Positions 25,483-36,393 of a stretch of 64,000 bases of DNA are shown here, piece by piece. The position numbers and the translations under genes were made by a program. Under the pieces are notes generated by a model. That model did no database searches, was not told where the DNA came from, and saw nothing but the letters and a program-made list of their open reading frames with translations. The DNA is from Hyparrhenia diplandra. Its lineage: Eukaryota > Streptophyta > Magnoliopsida > Poales > Poaceae. The stretch's first letter is position 1, and the number at the start of each line of letters is the position of its first letter. The stretch lies in assembly GCA_015847255.1 (NCBI GenBank), contig JADLZK010008549.1, positions 186,001 through 250,000 of the forward strand. Reading direction: 5' to 3'.

Positions 25483-27204
25483 TGAAATCTCATGTTTGGT
25501 TTTGGAAATTGATGACGACACGTGTGGACTAATCCTTTGCTCTAAAGTGTGTATATCTTAAGAAAGGATTAGGTGAATGACAAGGAGCATGATGATCGTG
25601 AACATGGACCAAGATGGTGGACATGATGGATCGCCAAGCTCGGGTGATCGGCTTGAGAGGAAACCAGGAGATCAAGGCAAAGGTATACTTGATAGGTTTT
25701 TTCCTTTGGTGATCAAGACACGATAGAGCGTGTGATCACATTATAGGATAGATAGCCGACTATCAAGAGGGGATGCCGCGACAATCCTTGCATGAAGTGC
25801 TTCTAGGTCCAATTGACTTGCATATTGCATTTAGGACAATGAGAGCACTAACTTCGATCTTGCCTAACTTATCGACGAGCTAACATGCATGATAACGTGA
25901 TCATCTTGGACGTGTTGGCAACCTTTGGCAAGAGGCGAAGCAAGTTGGAAGCAAAGAGCAAACAAAAGATGAAGATTTCTTTGTTTGGCGGCGGACGGCG
26001 GCTCGGTGTTGGCCGGACACACCGGCCGGTGGTTCCGGTCGGTGCGTCGCGAGAGCTCGCGAACGGCGTTTTCACGGGACGCTGCGACCGGACCCGGATC
26101 GATGCTTCCGGGTCACGACCGGACCCCGCGGATCGGACGCGACGAAGAAGGGGTGCGGTTGTGGGCCCGAGGCTTGTCGGATGCGATCGTGAAGCTGCGA
26201 CCGGACTCGTGGACCGGACCCATTGGTGCGTCCGGTCAGCGCCGCCGGCCGGCGCGCAGAGAGCCCAACTTGATGGCAACGGCTCTATTCTTTGGTGGGG
26301 GCTATATATACTTGGATGGCCGGTTGCTAGCCCCTCTCTCTTGCACATTTGAACACTCTAACTTGCTTGTGAGCATTTGAGACTCCTCTCCACTCATCTC
26401 CTCATCACTAATTCGGATTCTTGGTGAGATTGAGAGAGATAGAAGTGCATTGCATTGCTTGGTTGCATCTAGAGCACTTCATCCTTGGAGAAGCCGCGGG
26501 ATTCTTGTTTTCTTGGGAATTTGCTTGGTTCCCTAGCGGCTTGGAGCAAGAGGCGGTGTTGAGCTCAAGTGGAGCTTGTTTGAGGCCACACCGGTGGTGA
26601 TTGTGAGGGGTCGTTCCTTACCCCCCGGGAGATTAGCGAAAGGAGCACTAGTGGATTGCTCGCGGGTTTGTTGGACCCTCTCTTGTGTTCGTTGTTTGAG
26701 CTCCCATAGGGATTTGGCACCGCCATTGCTTAGCAACGTCAAGTGAGTGTGTCGCCACAACGAGGACTAGCATGCCGGCAAACACGTGAACCTCGGAAAA
26801 AATCATCGTGTCAATTGTGTGCTTGCTCGTTGGAGATTTCATATTGATCACGGTGATTGGCTACAACCTCTACACTCAAGCGGTGGTATTGTATTCTAGC
26901 ATCTTTGCATTACTTTCACTAGTAAACTTGTGTAGGCTTGCTTAGCTTGAGTAGTGTTTTTAGGTTGCTTAGTCTAGGTAGCTCCTAGTTGGTAAATTAG
27001 TTAGACTTGCTTGTTCACCTAGGAGTAAAGGTAGAGACTTAGCCTTGTGTGTATTAGAGACAATAGAATTGACTTGTGGCTTGCATAGCTAGTTGAAGCA
27101 TTGCTTAATTGCTATGCCATCTTATTTACTAACCACTTTGCTTAGTGTTGTTTGAAGAATTTTTTAATAGGCTATTCACCCCCTCTAGCCATTAGGACCT
27201 TTCA
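25483..27204 (+). repeat. Copia 3' LTR
   Basis: Same ends as the 5' LTR. The GC-rich block at about 25,978-26,270 contains several GACCGG words and is the part that differs most from the 5' copy. The remainder differs by scattered single-base indels. Confidence 0.93.
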
Positions 27205-28275
27205 AGTGAATCTATTGTCAACTTCTTATTGGTACGCATATATTGTCCAAATTGAGAAAGAAGTATGTTTTTTTTCCTAATTAGCTTTTGTAGACAATGC
27301 CATATTTTTATTTATTTAAATTCTCTTGTTGTTTCTTATGCACTTTTTTTTTTTTAAATGTAGAAATTGCTCAGCAGGAAGGATGCTGATTCCTCAATCT
27401 TTGTCAAAGCAATTTATAGCACCAAATCAAGGTTACAGGCTAGATGCAATGTCTATGGTAATGTTGATGATAACTTATTTTTCTTTCATGTAACAACTAG
27501 TTAATATAGACCTAACAAACTAACTAATAGTTTTTCTTTTCCTTTGTCTCGTGTGTTTACACAGGTGTTCATCCCCTGTATTCTATGATCAGTATTGGTA
27601 CCTTGTGGTTGCAAATTTTAGAAATAAAAAATTTGAAGTATTGATCCCTAATCACTGTTTGAAGAAGTTGAAAGTGATGCGTAGACTATCATTCTCAATT
27701 TTAAGAGAATGTTTAACTATGCATGCCCACAGTGCAGACAAGTTCACATTTGGGAAATGGAAACGTGTATCGCTCGATGACAAATACACAAAACCCCGAT
27801 GCGTTATTGTATAAATTTTTTGATTCACATTTGCTTATAATATAAGTTACCGCCCAAAATTAACTTTTTGTTTTCTTTTTACCCAAATACAGTTCTGCAT
27901 ACAGCGGAATCTTTGTGATGAAACTAATGCAAAGCCATGATGGTGAGAGCCAACACTTATTCAAACCGGTAACTATCGACTACACCCGAAGTCTGTTTTC
28001 TCTCATATTTTCACTTTTTTTCAAAACATATTGTTGGTGTTTCATATTTGAAACTATTTTCTCTTTAATAGGAGGAAGCTTAAAGCTTTACGTGAGTCTT
28101 TGTCATATTATTTACTCACCCACCCATACAATGACAAATTTGATTCTCTGATTGATATCAAGAAGATATTATCAATTCAGGTGAGTTTTCTTTTAAAAAA
28201 GGTTATCATATTACTTTTTTTTATTATTTCTGTGGTAGTTTTCATTGACTGTTTTTCTATGTGCTCAGAATCAGT

Positions 28276-29120
28276 GAACCTTTTTAAAAGATAACATAGT
28301 TTAACTAGTAGATCCTGACAAAAACTAAACAACCTCTGTTGCTGATGTTGATGAGATACTAGAGCCATTTTCTGTTGTATAGTCAGCACCGCAGGAGTAG
28401 CATTTGAGCCTGGCCGTCCATCAGTCTGTAATTAGCCACATTTGTTGTATGGGCAGCCTTCAACAGAGCCTAGTTGAAAAAAAAAAAACAATCACAAAGG
28501 GATCATTTTCGGTTAGACCCCAGGTGATAGGATGGATCATGTAGCATGTTTGTGACTGTTCATTTCACTCTAATTGTAACCTAGTACAGTTTGAACGGAT
28601 GAGCAATGACCGATGCTCAGTTTGACTTGGATTTTGATATAACAAACTGGCTGTTAGTAATATTTATCAGTACGACATTTCCCGGTAGTTGTAGATCATT
28701 CTTCTGCTGTGATCAACAAATTATGCATATATTTATGTTACTCTTTTTCCACGAGTCCAGTGCAATGGCATGCTAGGACAAAGTAATGTTCCTGGGATTT
28801 CACTCCATTTGTTTACCTTGGAAATTCAGCTTGCTTGGGAGAGAAGTATTAGTATTTGCAAAATAATATGTAAATCAGAGCCCAGTGTATGTGAACTTGG
28901 ATATAATCAGATATTAGTGGCAAATACTGATAGCTTTTTTCTCCTTTTTTTTTTAGGGTGTGCAACGGAACGCCTCCTACTGTTGAGAACAAGTTGATTG
29001 AAAAGGTACAAATTTTGCTGAACTTTGAATGTCATAGTAACAAGTTCTTAATATATTAATACATGACATAGTAACAAATTCATTCAAAAACCTGCACTGA
29101 ATTTAGTGTTGCATCCTGTA
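28276..29120. other. Interval without a confident gene
   Basis: Downstream of Ulp1 relic B. A short plus-strand frame ends ADVDEILEPFSVV at about 28,381. An exon-like block (about 28,957-29,004) between a T-rich acceptor and a gtacaa donor encodes VCNGTPPTVENKLIEK. Neither is enough to name a gene. The rest looks like AT-rich untranslated or intergenic DNA. Confidence 0.3.
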
Positions 29121-29124
29121 GGGC

Positions 29125-30290
29125 TTTTTTTTTTCCTGAATGTCTATATATATCGCCCTGCCAATGGGTTGTAATCCAAACTGAAGCCACCATGAACCAT
29201 TTGTGATGAGCTTAATTTAAAAACCCACCCAGCCCGTCAATTGGATTTGTCTAACCAAACCAACCCAGTATAGTATGCTATTTTGAACCCATGGGTCTTC
29301 CAGCTCACACGAACGAGAGAATCAACGTCCGCACGCATATGCTGCATCGGATGACGTACGTAGTAGTTGTGTCTTGTCCAGCCAGCTACCAGCTCTTTGG
29401 TGCTGGATGTGGTGTGAATCGTGTGATGAAGTGGCTCTATCATTTTGAGCTACTTGATTTCAACAACTTCAGATACCTTCCAGCTTGTTGATCCACTGCT
29501 CCAGCCAAGTTCTTTCCTCCTGCTTGTACATAGAGATCCATCCCTTCAACATCCTTGCCAGTTTTGTCAGTACCATCTCCAATCCCATCCAAATCAAGCC
29601 CTGAAAACACATTTCATTACGCAATTTCCATAATTTCCACAGAACAGCTGAACCTAAACATTAGTCAAAAGGTGTTTCTTATTAGATAACCACAACTTTG
29701 CTACAGATTCATAGTCACTTCCCAAACTGAACCCAATCATATCAAAAGAATAGATGATGAATATTCTCCATCTGCTCACAAAACAGGCAGCTTTTATCCA
29801 GGACTTATCTCCTTTTTGCAAATTATCTTTTAGTTAACAGCCTGTTATGAGAAAGGAGCCAAAGAAAACATTGCACTATTGGGGTTGGGGGGGGGGGGTA
29901 GGGGGGGGATCTTTAGTTTCCAAACAGAGTGTACATAAATTTGGGTGACCCCTCTATAGTTAATGATTTGGATATAAGGATTGTATAGAGTAAGTTCCTT
30001 TAGAATTGTAGGACCAAATAATCTGATCCTCATTTGCATTCAGCTGAGATCCTTCTTTAAGAGCACACAACTCATACCACATGTTCACCATGGTTTCAGA
30101 TAAATTTTCTTCTAAAAAGAGAGGTTAAGCTCAAAACCATCCTAGACTCTTTTTAGTGCATTGTTTTCCCCTGTTGCTCATTAATCACATACAGCAGCCA
30201 AAAAATGATGGCTAGTGTTTCCAATCCACTGATCCTCCCAAAACCTAATTCTTTTTCTATTACATATATCTTGACCCAAAACTATGTAGA
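29125..30290 (-). mobile_element. 5'-truncated LINE (L1-type) fragment
   Basis: Minus-strand relic of the ORF2 C-terminus. It has DQIIWSYNSKGTYSIQSLY and VWKLKIPP (about 30,020-29,890), WLLSHNRLLTKDNLQKGD (about 29,840-29,800) and CLFCEQMENIHHLFF (about 29,790-29,745), which together are the zf-RVT region. Then come LWKLWKLRNEMCFQG and KGWISMYKQEE. A T-run at 29,126-29,136 on the plus strand marks the probable poly(A) end. There are many stops. No target duplication found. Confidence 0.7.
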
Positions 30291-30793
30291 TAACTTCATA
30301 TATCTTTTCATTATTTATCTTATGTCTAGGTTTATAAATTACAATGAATGTAGTTGAAAGTTTTACAACTATAGTATAAAGTTTATGATTTCATAGTTCA
30401 AAGTTTCAACCTACTAATATGAAGTTTTCAACCCAGTCATACATGGTTTTTAATATACAAATCAAAACTTGATATAAGTCTATACTTTAATAATGAAATT
30501 TCCTTCTTTTTTTTCAGGAGTATTCATTATTTTCAACTCTTGAAGAAAACTGGAGCGACATTTTTTACATTTTGGTTTTATGCTTTTTTCGCGAGATACA
30601 AAGATGTCACAATTTCCTTTGTTTACTTGTTTTTGATGCACATAAGTCTTTTTTTGTTTAAAAAAATGTTTTCACACTTTTACTTCCATATGGATTTCAA
30701 ACCATCCCGCCCTTTTATTTTTCCCACAAACCGCTGTCCCTAAAGAGAAAATTTAAGCTTGTTTGAAATTAATTTTGTTGGCCTTCAAATAAT

Positions 30794-30893
30794 GCTAGAC
30801 ATGAGAAATGAGAAATGGAAATGTTATTATTTTTCTTGCCCCAATGAAGTCGGCAATGAAGCTAGACATGAGAAATGAGAATTGGAAACGAGT
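30794..30893. repeat. Two-copy direct repeat, period 67 bp
   Basis: gctagacatgagaaatgaga occurs at 30,794 and again at 30,861, each followed by a TGGAAA word and a run of T. Confidence 0.75.
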
Positions 30894-31011
30894 TTTTTTG
30901 GCCCAATGAGAAACCGGAAAAAAAAATATGTTTTTTAAGAAAGTTGGCCCAATGGTTCGACGGGGAGAAACCGAGGATGTGAAACGCGCTGCTATGCCGG
31001 GGGGGTTGCCT

Positions 31012-31110
31012 GTGCGCCGCTAATTGTGTTAGCGCGTGCGCGGCTAGGAATCCCGGCGCGCGTGCGCCGCTACCTTATTAGCGCGTGCGCGGTTAAGAAT
31101 CCTGGCGCGT
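31012..31110. repeat. Two-copy GC-rich tandem repeat, period 50 bp
   Basis: gtgcgccgcta at 31,012 and 31,062, each followed by an agcgcgtgcgcgg word, an AAGAATC or AGGAATC word, and ggcgcg. Very rich in CpG and GCGC. Confidence 0.75.
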
Positions 31111-31722
31111 GCGCCAGGGAGCGACGCCCATTCGGTGCACCTTCTTGGCCGCGTTCCGTCTCGAATCCATTTCTGAATGCATGTACACAAGTATATATAT
31201 AATAAGTACAGTAGCAATTAAAATGAAGGAAAGCAAGGAGAAAGAGGGAGGAAAGGGCGGAGCTCCAACGATCCATGGCAGGGGGGGAGTACGTACCAGC
31301 ACAGGAGGTTGCCTCTGGAGATCCTTTCCTCGATGGTGAAGGACCGGGACCCGGAGGGATCGCAATTCTCAGTTCCCAATTCACAGGACTGGCTGGAAAG
31401 AGGAAGGAGAGCAGGAAAACAGAGGGGAACGAAGTGAACAAAGGAAGAAGACGACTCTGCTCACCTCCTGCAGCCTGCTCCGCTGTAAAACGTATAGTGT
31501 TCCCGAAGACTAACCCCAAACCCAACCCAACCCCATTCCCTCTGCCTCTGGTCAAACAAAGCTAAACAAAAAAAAAAAGAGGAAAACCAAAATTTTGGTA
31601 GTGACGTGGCTGCTAAGCCTCTTCTCACCCCATCCCCAACCCAGAAAAGAAAGCCAATCAGATCAGCCAAGTGGCCAACCCAGAGAAGCAGGAAAAAAAA
31701 AAAAAAGGTAAAACAAAATTTC

Positions 31723-31866
31723 TACAACCTCTGTTCTAAATTATAAGACGTTTTGTCTTTTGTATTTATCATGCATATAAATATACACGGTATCTACATA
31801 CATAGTAAAACCAATGTATCTACAAAAGCTAAAAAACGTCTTATAATTTGAAACGGATTTAGTAGT
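31723..31866. mobile_element. Stowaway-type MITE
   Basis: About 143 bp with inverted ends: ctctgttctaaattataag on the left and ttataatttgaaacggatt on the right. Internal gacgttttg/aaaaacgtc also pair. TA flanks. Matches the Stowaway consensus start CTCCCTCTGTT loosely. Confidence 0.8.
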
Positions 31867-32109
31867 ATATATTAAGTAATATAATATTTTAGTATTTAGG
31901 TTCAGAAACATATTAAATGTTCGATTCGATACCAAATAATGTTTTGACACTTTGGGAAGAACAGATGTGGGGAAATATCCATCATGTTTCCATCCTATGG
32001 CGTCTCAAGCCAGCTTATTACGAATAGACGACACAACTTTATTCAGGCACACTTATTGAACATGAGGACGATACAGAAATCTCTGCACCTTTGGAACACA
32101 TGAATAGAT

Positions 32110-32211
32110 AAACATAGGAACTCCGTGGGAATGCAACTACAAAATAAAGGATTGAAAAACAAACCTAGGAACCATGTGGGAATGCAACTGCAAAACAAAG
32201 GATTGGAAAAC
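32110..32211. repeat. Two-copy tandem repeat, period 51 bp
   Basis: aaacataggaactccgtggg (32,110) and aaacctaggaaccatgtggg (32,161), each continuing with AATGCAACT and an AAAGGATTG word. Confidence 0.8.
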
Positions 32212-32607
32212 AAATGGTTTTTTGTACGATTTTTTTATAGTGCGCAATGGAATCTGGCTTATGTCGCTATACCCACAAGGAAGCGCCCCTTGGGCCCTAG
32301 TCCACAGAAGCTCACAACATCCTAAGGCCTTAGGCCTAAGTCCGTCTTATATGTTGTGCTACTTCTCCATCAATTACCGATTGTGAGGCTAAACTTAATA
32401 CATTCGGGCAGCAGTCAAAGGAAAAATTCCTATACTATTTCTATGCTCCATTCCTATAAGCCAAAGGCATCAACAGTAGCAGTAGCAACTACAATATTTA
32501 CAGTATTTGCTCCATTCCTATAAAATGGTTGTTTTGGCTATGCATAAGTCTTTGCAGCTGCACACAAGTTGTTATACACGGCTTCCATCCATGGTCCATG
32601 TCAATTG

Positions 32608-35206
32608 TCATACACCCACTTTTGAACTGCAGGTTCGCCCTGATCCAAAACAAAGCAGAGAGGGCTTAATAATTAGAATCAGCCAGGAACCACGAAACTT
32701 TTTCCCTAGTAATTTCAGATCGGTTACCCACCATGATGGTAAAGATGAGGACGCCTCTTGAATTGCTAGGAAGGAAGAGCGATCATCCACAGGAACAGAG
32801 AAGGTGAGCTGTTCAAGTGGAGGTGGTGCCCAAGAACTTGAGGACGCATCTGGAATTGCTAGGAAGGAACAGGGATCATCCACAGGAACAGAGAAGCTGG
32901 GCTGTCCAAGCTGAAGTTCCCAAGAACTTGAATAATCAATTTTGTGCCTCTTCAAACAGATTGCCGCGTCATCCGTTAGTTCATAGGTCCCCAGGTCCTA
33001 TGATGCAGGAAGAGGAAGGCAAACATTGTTAGAGAGAGCATGATTAGCAGAGAAGGAAGTAGATTTTGTGTTGGCAAGCAACCTCATTGCTTGTAGCATA
33101 CAGGGTAGAATCCAAGGATTCTTGTGGAAGTGGAATAACCTCATCATCTCCTGGAGACTCCGACATGGGTGCCTTGCCTTTATCATCTGCACCATTTCTC
33201 TAAAATACCATACGTTCATTAAAAACCTTCTGGAACTAACTTTGAAATTGTAAAAGTACGCAGAAGAACTCAAATCAGCATGTTACTGATATAACCAAGA
33301 CATGATTTAGCTTTTACTTTTCTGAAGAGAAAGAAACACATATACTGAATCAATGTATGGTGGATGGTTGCTTCAGTACAAGTCAAACTGTCAAAAATAC
33401 TGTAATCAGGATCCTACCTAAATCTAAGTTATATGGAATTTATTACTATGGTATAATCATTTACAATGCATCATTTCACACATCAATGTAAATACATACT
33501 GTAATCAGTAAGTTACATGGAATTTATTACCATGGTGTAATCATTTACAATGCATCATTCACACATCAAAGTAAATATATCTAGTGTGAATAATGGCCCT
33601 TTTTACTGCAGGATTAACTGCATTTTATATGTTCCGGATATATTTACTTACTTTTGATGGGTATTTACGTGTTCATTTTCAAAACTACAGTAGTAGTAAA
33701 GAAGGTTCATTGTATTCAATATCCTTATGGGGAACAGGTGTATCCAAAGGAGTCAATAAAGATTTTGTTTTATCAACAATGAAGAAAGTTATGATAATCC
33801 ATGTATTAAGTGAGCAAGCAAAACATCTCCTTCACACAGTTAGCAATAAGCATAAAGGTGAATATGCAAATGCAAAACAACATTGATGCATCCGTCAGTT
33901 AGTCTACCCTGTCTACTAGAAGGGAGAAGTTGTGTGTTATATAAGGTAATGACCCCACCTATAGTACCTGAATTGTATTCAAACTTCCTATTTCGAAAAT
34001 AAAAGTCGAAAAATTAGGAGAACTGAATATGAATAAAATACAGCGCCTCGTATAATTTTTACTGGTACCCAAACATTACAGCAACAAACACATGATAGCA
34101 CATAAAAGCAAAAGTATATCTGTGTATGATAGTGTACCTCGACGGTGGGTATTTTGATTCATATTCTCCACATAGATCAACAGCATAGCAATCTTCCGTG
34201 AATAGCTAGTCTGAGAAATACAAAAGAAAATGATAATGATATAAGTTGTGTGAAACAAACGGTGGGACTTAAACCATGTTTGATGTTTTCTGATCCAAGG
34301 TAAATGACAGTACAGTATTGTGTGTTCTAACTTGCTTGGCAACAGCATGTGCCTTGTTGTATACTAGTGTAAGGGTATTCCACAATAGGCTTGTTTATGT
34401 TGTTCCTTTCTGATAGAAAGTTGCCTCAGGAAATATCTGACTTATACAAACATGAATGTCAGGAAATGGACTGAGTAAGGCAAGGTGTACATAACCTCGA
34501 GATGACCAATTGAGACAAGTTGTAACAAAAGAAGAAACCTATGGTTCTCCTTCAACCAAAAGGCAACAAGCACTTCAAAAATTAAGCTAATAAGTTATCC
34601 ACACTGTTTGCCGAATCGCAAATCATTGGCTTCCACGTTTTACTGGCACCCATTTTTTGTTTTTGGATCTCATAACTAGAATTTGTGCCTCTCAGTCTCA
34701 GCATGTGGAAGGCAGCAAAGTTAAGCTAAATTAAATGTACCTTGCTGGTGGCTTCGTCATAGAATCTCTGCTCAAATCCATCAGCAATGGCTTGAAGTCT
34801 GTTGAGTCCCTCTGGATCTGACATTGGCAGATGCCACCTCAGAGTCTTCATTCTACACACACGTAATGCCAAATGAGAAATGTTTGCACAGTTGAGGAGG
34901 TTTCGGGAACAACTACGGAGTTTGTAATTTGCTATCTACAGTACCATTCAGGACAGTTTTGGATGGGAGGGAATCCCCCCCTGCCCATCTAGGGTCATCA
35001 AAAGAGAAGTGCGATGGATACTAGTGCCGGAATTGAAATCGCGCGGAATTTCTCGACAGCTATAACATTTATTATAAAAAGAAAATATGTAATCGAGTGA
35101 AAGCTGCTTACATTTGTTTGACCATCACCTGCCGCGCCATGAGATGGATCTGGGAACGCCAGTCGCCTCCGGTGGCGGCGGCGGCGGGTGGGCCGGCGTC
35201 TCCCAT
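32608..35206 (-). CDS. MED15-like KIX-domain protein, short form (5 exons proposed)
   Basis: Proposed exons on the minus strand: 35,206-35,112, 34,852-34,741, 34,210-34,138, 33,199-33,083 and 32,997-32,608. Exon 1 reads MGDAGPPAAAATGGDWRSQI, like the Ala/Gly leader before the KIX domain of plant Mediator subunit 15. Exons 1-2 join as VMVKQIMKTLRWHLPMS and continue DPEGLNRLQAIADGFEQRFY. Exon 3 gives SYSRKIAMLLIYVENMNQNT. Together these form the three-helix KIX fold that binds transcription activators. Junctions use gtaagc, gtacat and gtacac donors with tag/cag acceptors. Phases agree for exons 1-3 and 4-5. Exon 3 to 4 does not keep frame, so an extra exon or an indel is likely. Exon 4 is acidic (GKAPMSESPGDDEVIPL). 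Exon 5 has a two-copy 29-residue repeat and ends in a stop. Full MED15 is over 1,000 residues; this is about 260. Confidence 0.7.
32745..32935 (-). repeat. Coding tandem repeat in the MED15-like tail
   Basis: Two units of about 87 bp, each containing ttctctgttcctgtggatga on the minus strand. The protein units share FSVPVDD, SFLAI and SSS, 29 residues apart. The unit length is a multiple of three, so the duplication keeps the frame. Confidence 0.8.
33426..33580. repeat. Two-copy tandem repeat, period 83 bp
   Basis: taagttatatggaatttatt (33,426) and taagttacatggaatttatt (33,509), each followed by ATGG, TAATCATTTACAATGCATCAT and a CACACATCAA word. Lies in the intron between exons 3 and 4 of the MED15-like gene. 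Confidence 0.8.
33594..33787 (+). pseudogene. ndhF: Plastid-derived ndhF fragment (NUPT) in an intron
   Basis: About 65 residues closely matching chloroplast NADH dehydrogenase subunit 5: TAGLTAFYMFRIYLLTFDGY, LRVHFQNYS, KEGSLYSISLWG, SKGVN and DFVLSTMK. The match begins and ends abruptly with no ndhF sequence on either side. ndhF belongs to the plastid NDH complex, so a 0.2-kb piece next to nuclear repeats is a nuclear insertion of plastid DNA. It is on the strand opposite the MED15-like gene, between its third and fourth exons, and has no role of its own. It remains almost entirely open, suggesting a fairly recent transfer. Confidence 0.85.
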
Positions 35207-36080
35207 ACGCCGCGCGTCCTGCGCACCCCGCCTCCTCGTCCCTTGATTGTTCGGGGTGGGATTTGTGAGTCTCGGGACTCCGGGGACTCGGGAGGGAAGG
35301 ACGACGAATCCTAGGGTAGGGGGTGGATGGATTTTTGGTGGTTCCGTCTGAGGCAAGAACAGAAGCAAAAGTCAGGTCAGAATCGGTGGTCAACTATTTC
35401 TTTGACCTTTGTGTTTTGGTAGGAGTACTCCTACTTGGGTTGGTCCTGGGTTGGGGAGTGGCCAGTGGTGTCTGCACGCTTCACCACAGTGATGTCGCCA
35501 TTTTCTACTGCAAGTGCAAAGTAAATATTACTGTGTGTTTAAACTGTGCTACTTTATTATGTGACCATTTAGGAAGTTGTCTTAGTTTAACCGAATTTAA
35601 AAAAAAACCACACCAATATTTATGACATCAAAATAGTATTGCTAGATATATTATGAAAAATATATTCATAATGTACTTGATTGGGTTGTCATGCATTTTC
35701 TATCAAGTTAGTGATAGCTTGACATAGAGTGATTCTAGGAATTGATTTATTTTGGAAAGTAGGAGCGTAGTATTCTTCTAGGTATTTACTTCACAAAACA
35801 ATTCTTTTTTGTGAAACAAACCAATTAATGATGATGCATAACAATTATGTACACTCACTCCTGTAAACCACGCACATATGTGTTACTCATAATGTCTTTA
35901 AGAGAGACTAAGTAGGTTAATCTTTAAGATTTGGCAAGGTTACTAATACACATGCAACTTGCTATCGATGACCTTTATGGCATACGACTAAAAGATTAAT
36001 CAGCTAAAAATATATTTCATTTTCTAAAAAGTCACCAGAAGAGGACAAATAAACTTATATTATTAGTAATAAACCCACTT
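35207..36080. other. Intergenic interval upstream of the MED15-like gene
   Basis: 35,207-35,330 is GC-rich and probably the 5' leader and promoter of the minus-strand MED15-like gene. The rest is AT-rich. 35,640-35,770 looks like a small decayed MITE (long AT-rich inverted words), not assignable. Confidence 0.35.
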
Positions 36081-36263
36081 AGAGCAAGGTTAATAGTTAC
36101 AGTCTGATGTGGTAGTTAGCCCTTCATATTTGTCTCTCTTACAGAGTTTTTTAATTGGTTCGTGTGTCTAAACCGGGTGGAAGATTACAACATGCTTCTC
36201 TTCTCTTTTCCCCCCCTCCACGTTAGCATTTAGCCGGGTTGCGATATGCTATTATAACTGCTC
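36081..36263. mobile_element. Tourist-type MITE
   Basis: 183 bp with inverted ends GAGCAAGGTTAATAG and CTATTATAACTGCTC, flanked by TTA on both sides (36,078-36,080 and 36,264-36,266), the usual 3-bp Tourist/PIF-Harbinger duplication. Confidence 0.8.
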
Positions 36264-36393
36264 TTACTACTTTTGTGCAATTGGTTGTGTGGTCTCTCAA
36301 CTTTTTTTTTTTCGAATAAGCACAAGCGCTATGTATCATTATATTTAATAAGAAATAAGAGTTTAACATACAAGGATACCCGTCTCAAGTGTA

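Larger units (their letters stand above)
17404..27204 (+). mobile_element. Ty1/Copia LTR retrotransposon (Maximus/SIRE-like), near complete
   Basis: Two LTRs of about 1.72 kb flank a Met-tRNA-type primer site, gag, protease, integrase, RT and RNase H in Copia order, then about 1 kb of non-coding sequence and a polypurine tract. Long LTRs, two zinc knuckles and a long acidic/coiled gag extension favour the Maximus/SIRE lineage. The coding region is broken by several single-base frameshifts and stops. Flanks read aaagt on the left and agtga on the right, sharing only AAGT/AGT, so the 5-bp target duplication is imperfect, perhaps by later indel. It is inserted in Ulp1 relic B. The LTRs are alike over most of their length, so insertion is younger than the host relic. 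Confidence 0.92.
14325..28275 (+). pseudogene. Ulp1-like (C48 peptidase) gene relic B, split by a Copia element
   Basis: A start ATG at 14,325 opens a short first exon (MDSKIVSSSMKQKHAP) that meets a gtaaga donor near 14,391. The next exon (about 14,491-14,928) has the N-terminal domain usual in these proteins (RRLVKSIGFHHLLHIRCD, LARHFDVKSRSIQLS, then VFGIPTGGRAILKK). Degraded blocks follow to 17,300. FGLSMQVYGKVSSYVIDV (about 17,310-17,365) corresponds to the region ahead of the protease. The Copia element then interrupts the frame at 17,404. Beyond it the protease core continues. DQYWYLVVANFRNKKFEVLI (about 27,584-27,645) has Tyr for the catalytic His and Ile for the following Asp. SGIFVMKLMQSHDGE (about 27,908-27,955) has Ser for the catalytic Cys. 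A last exon (about 28,073-28,181) encodes KLKALRESLSYYLLTHPYND. One frameshift lies in the CCCC run near 27,575. Inference: proteolytically dead. Confidence 0.7.
30291..31720. other. Intergenic interval with a GC-rich segment
   Basis: 30,291-30,780 is AT-rich with nothing recognised. 30,960-31,680 is GC-rich and CpG-rich, with open frames on both strands (for example minus 31,555-31,070 and plus 31,275-31,565). It could be a CpG island or 5' end of an unrecognised gene, but no domain or splice pattern supports a coding call. Confidence 0.35.

Noticed and set aside
28950..29010. Single exon of an unknown gene (VCNGTPPTVENKL)
   Set aside because: Good splice-like edges but only 16 residues and no partner exon in the vicinity.
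31070..31565. Protein-coding gene on either strand in the GC-rich segment
   Set aside because: Frames on both strands are equally long. No domain, splice pattern or homologue recognised.
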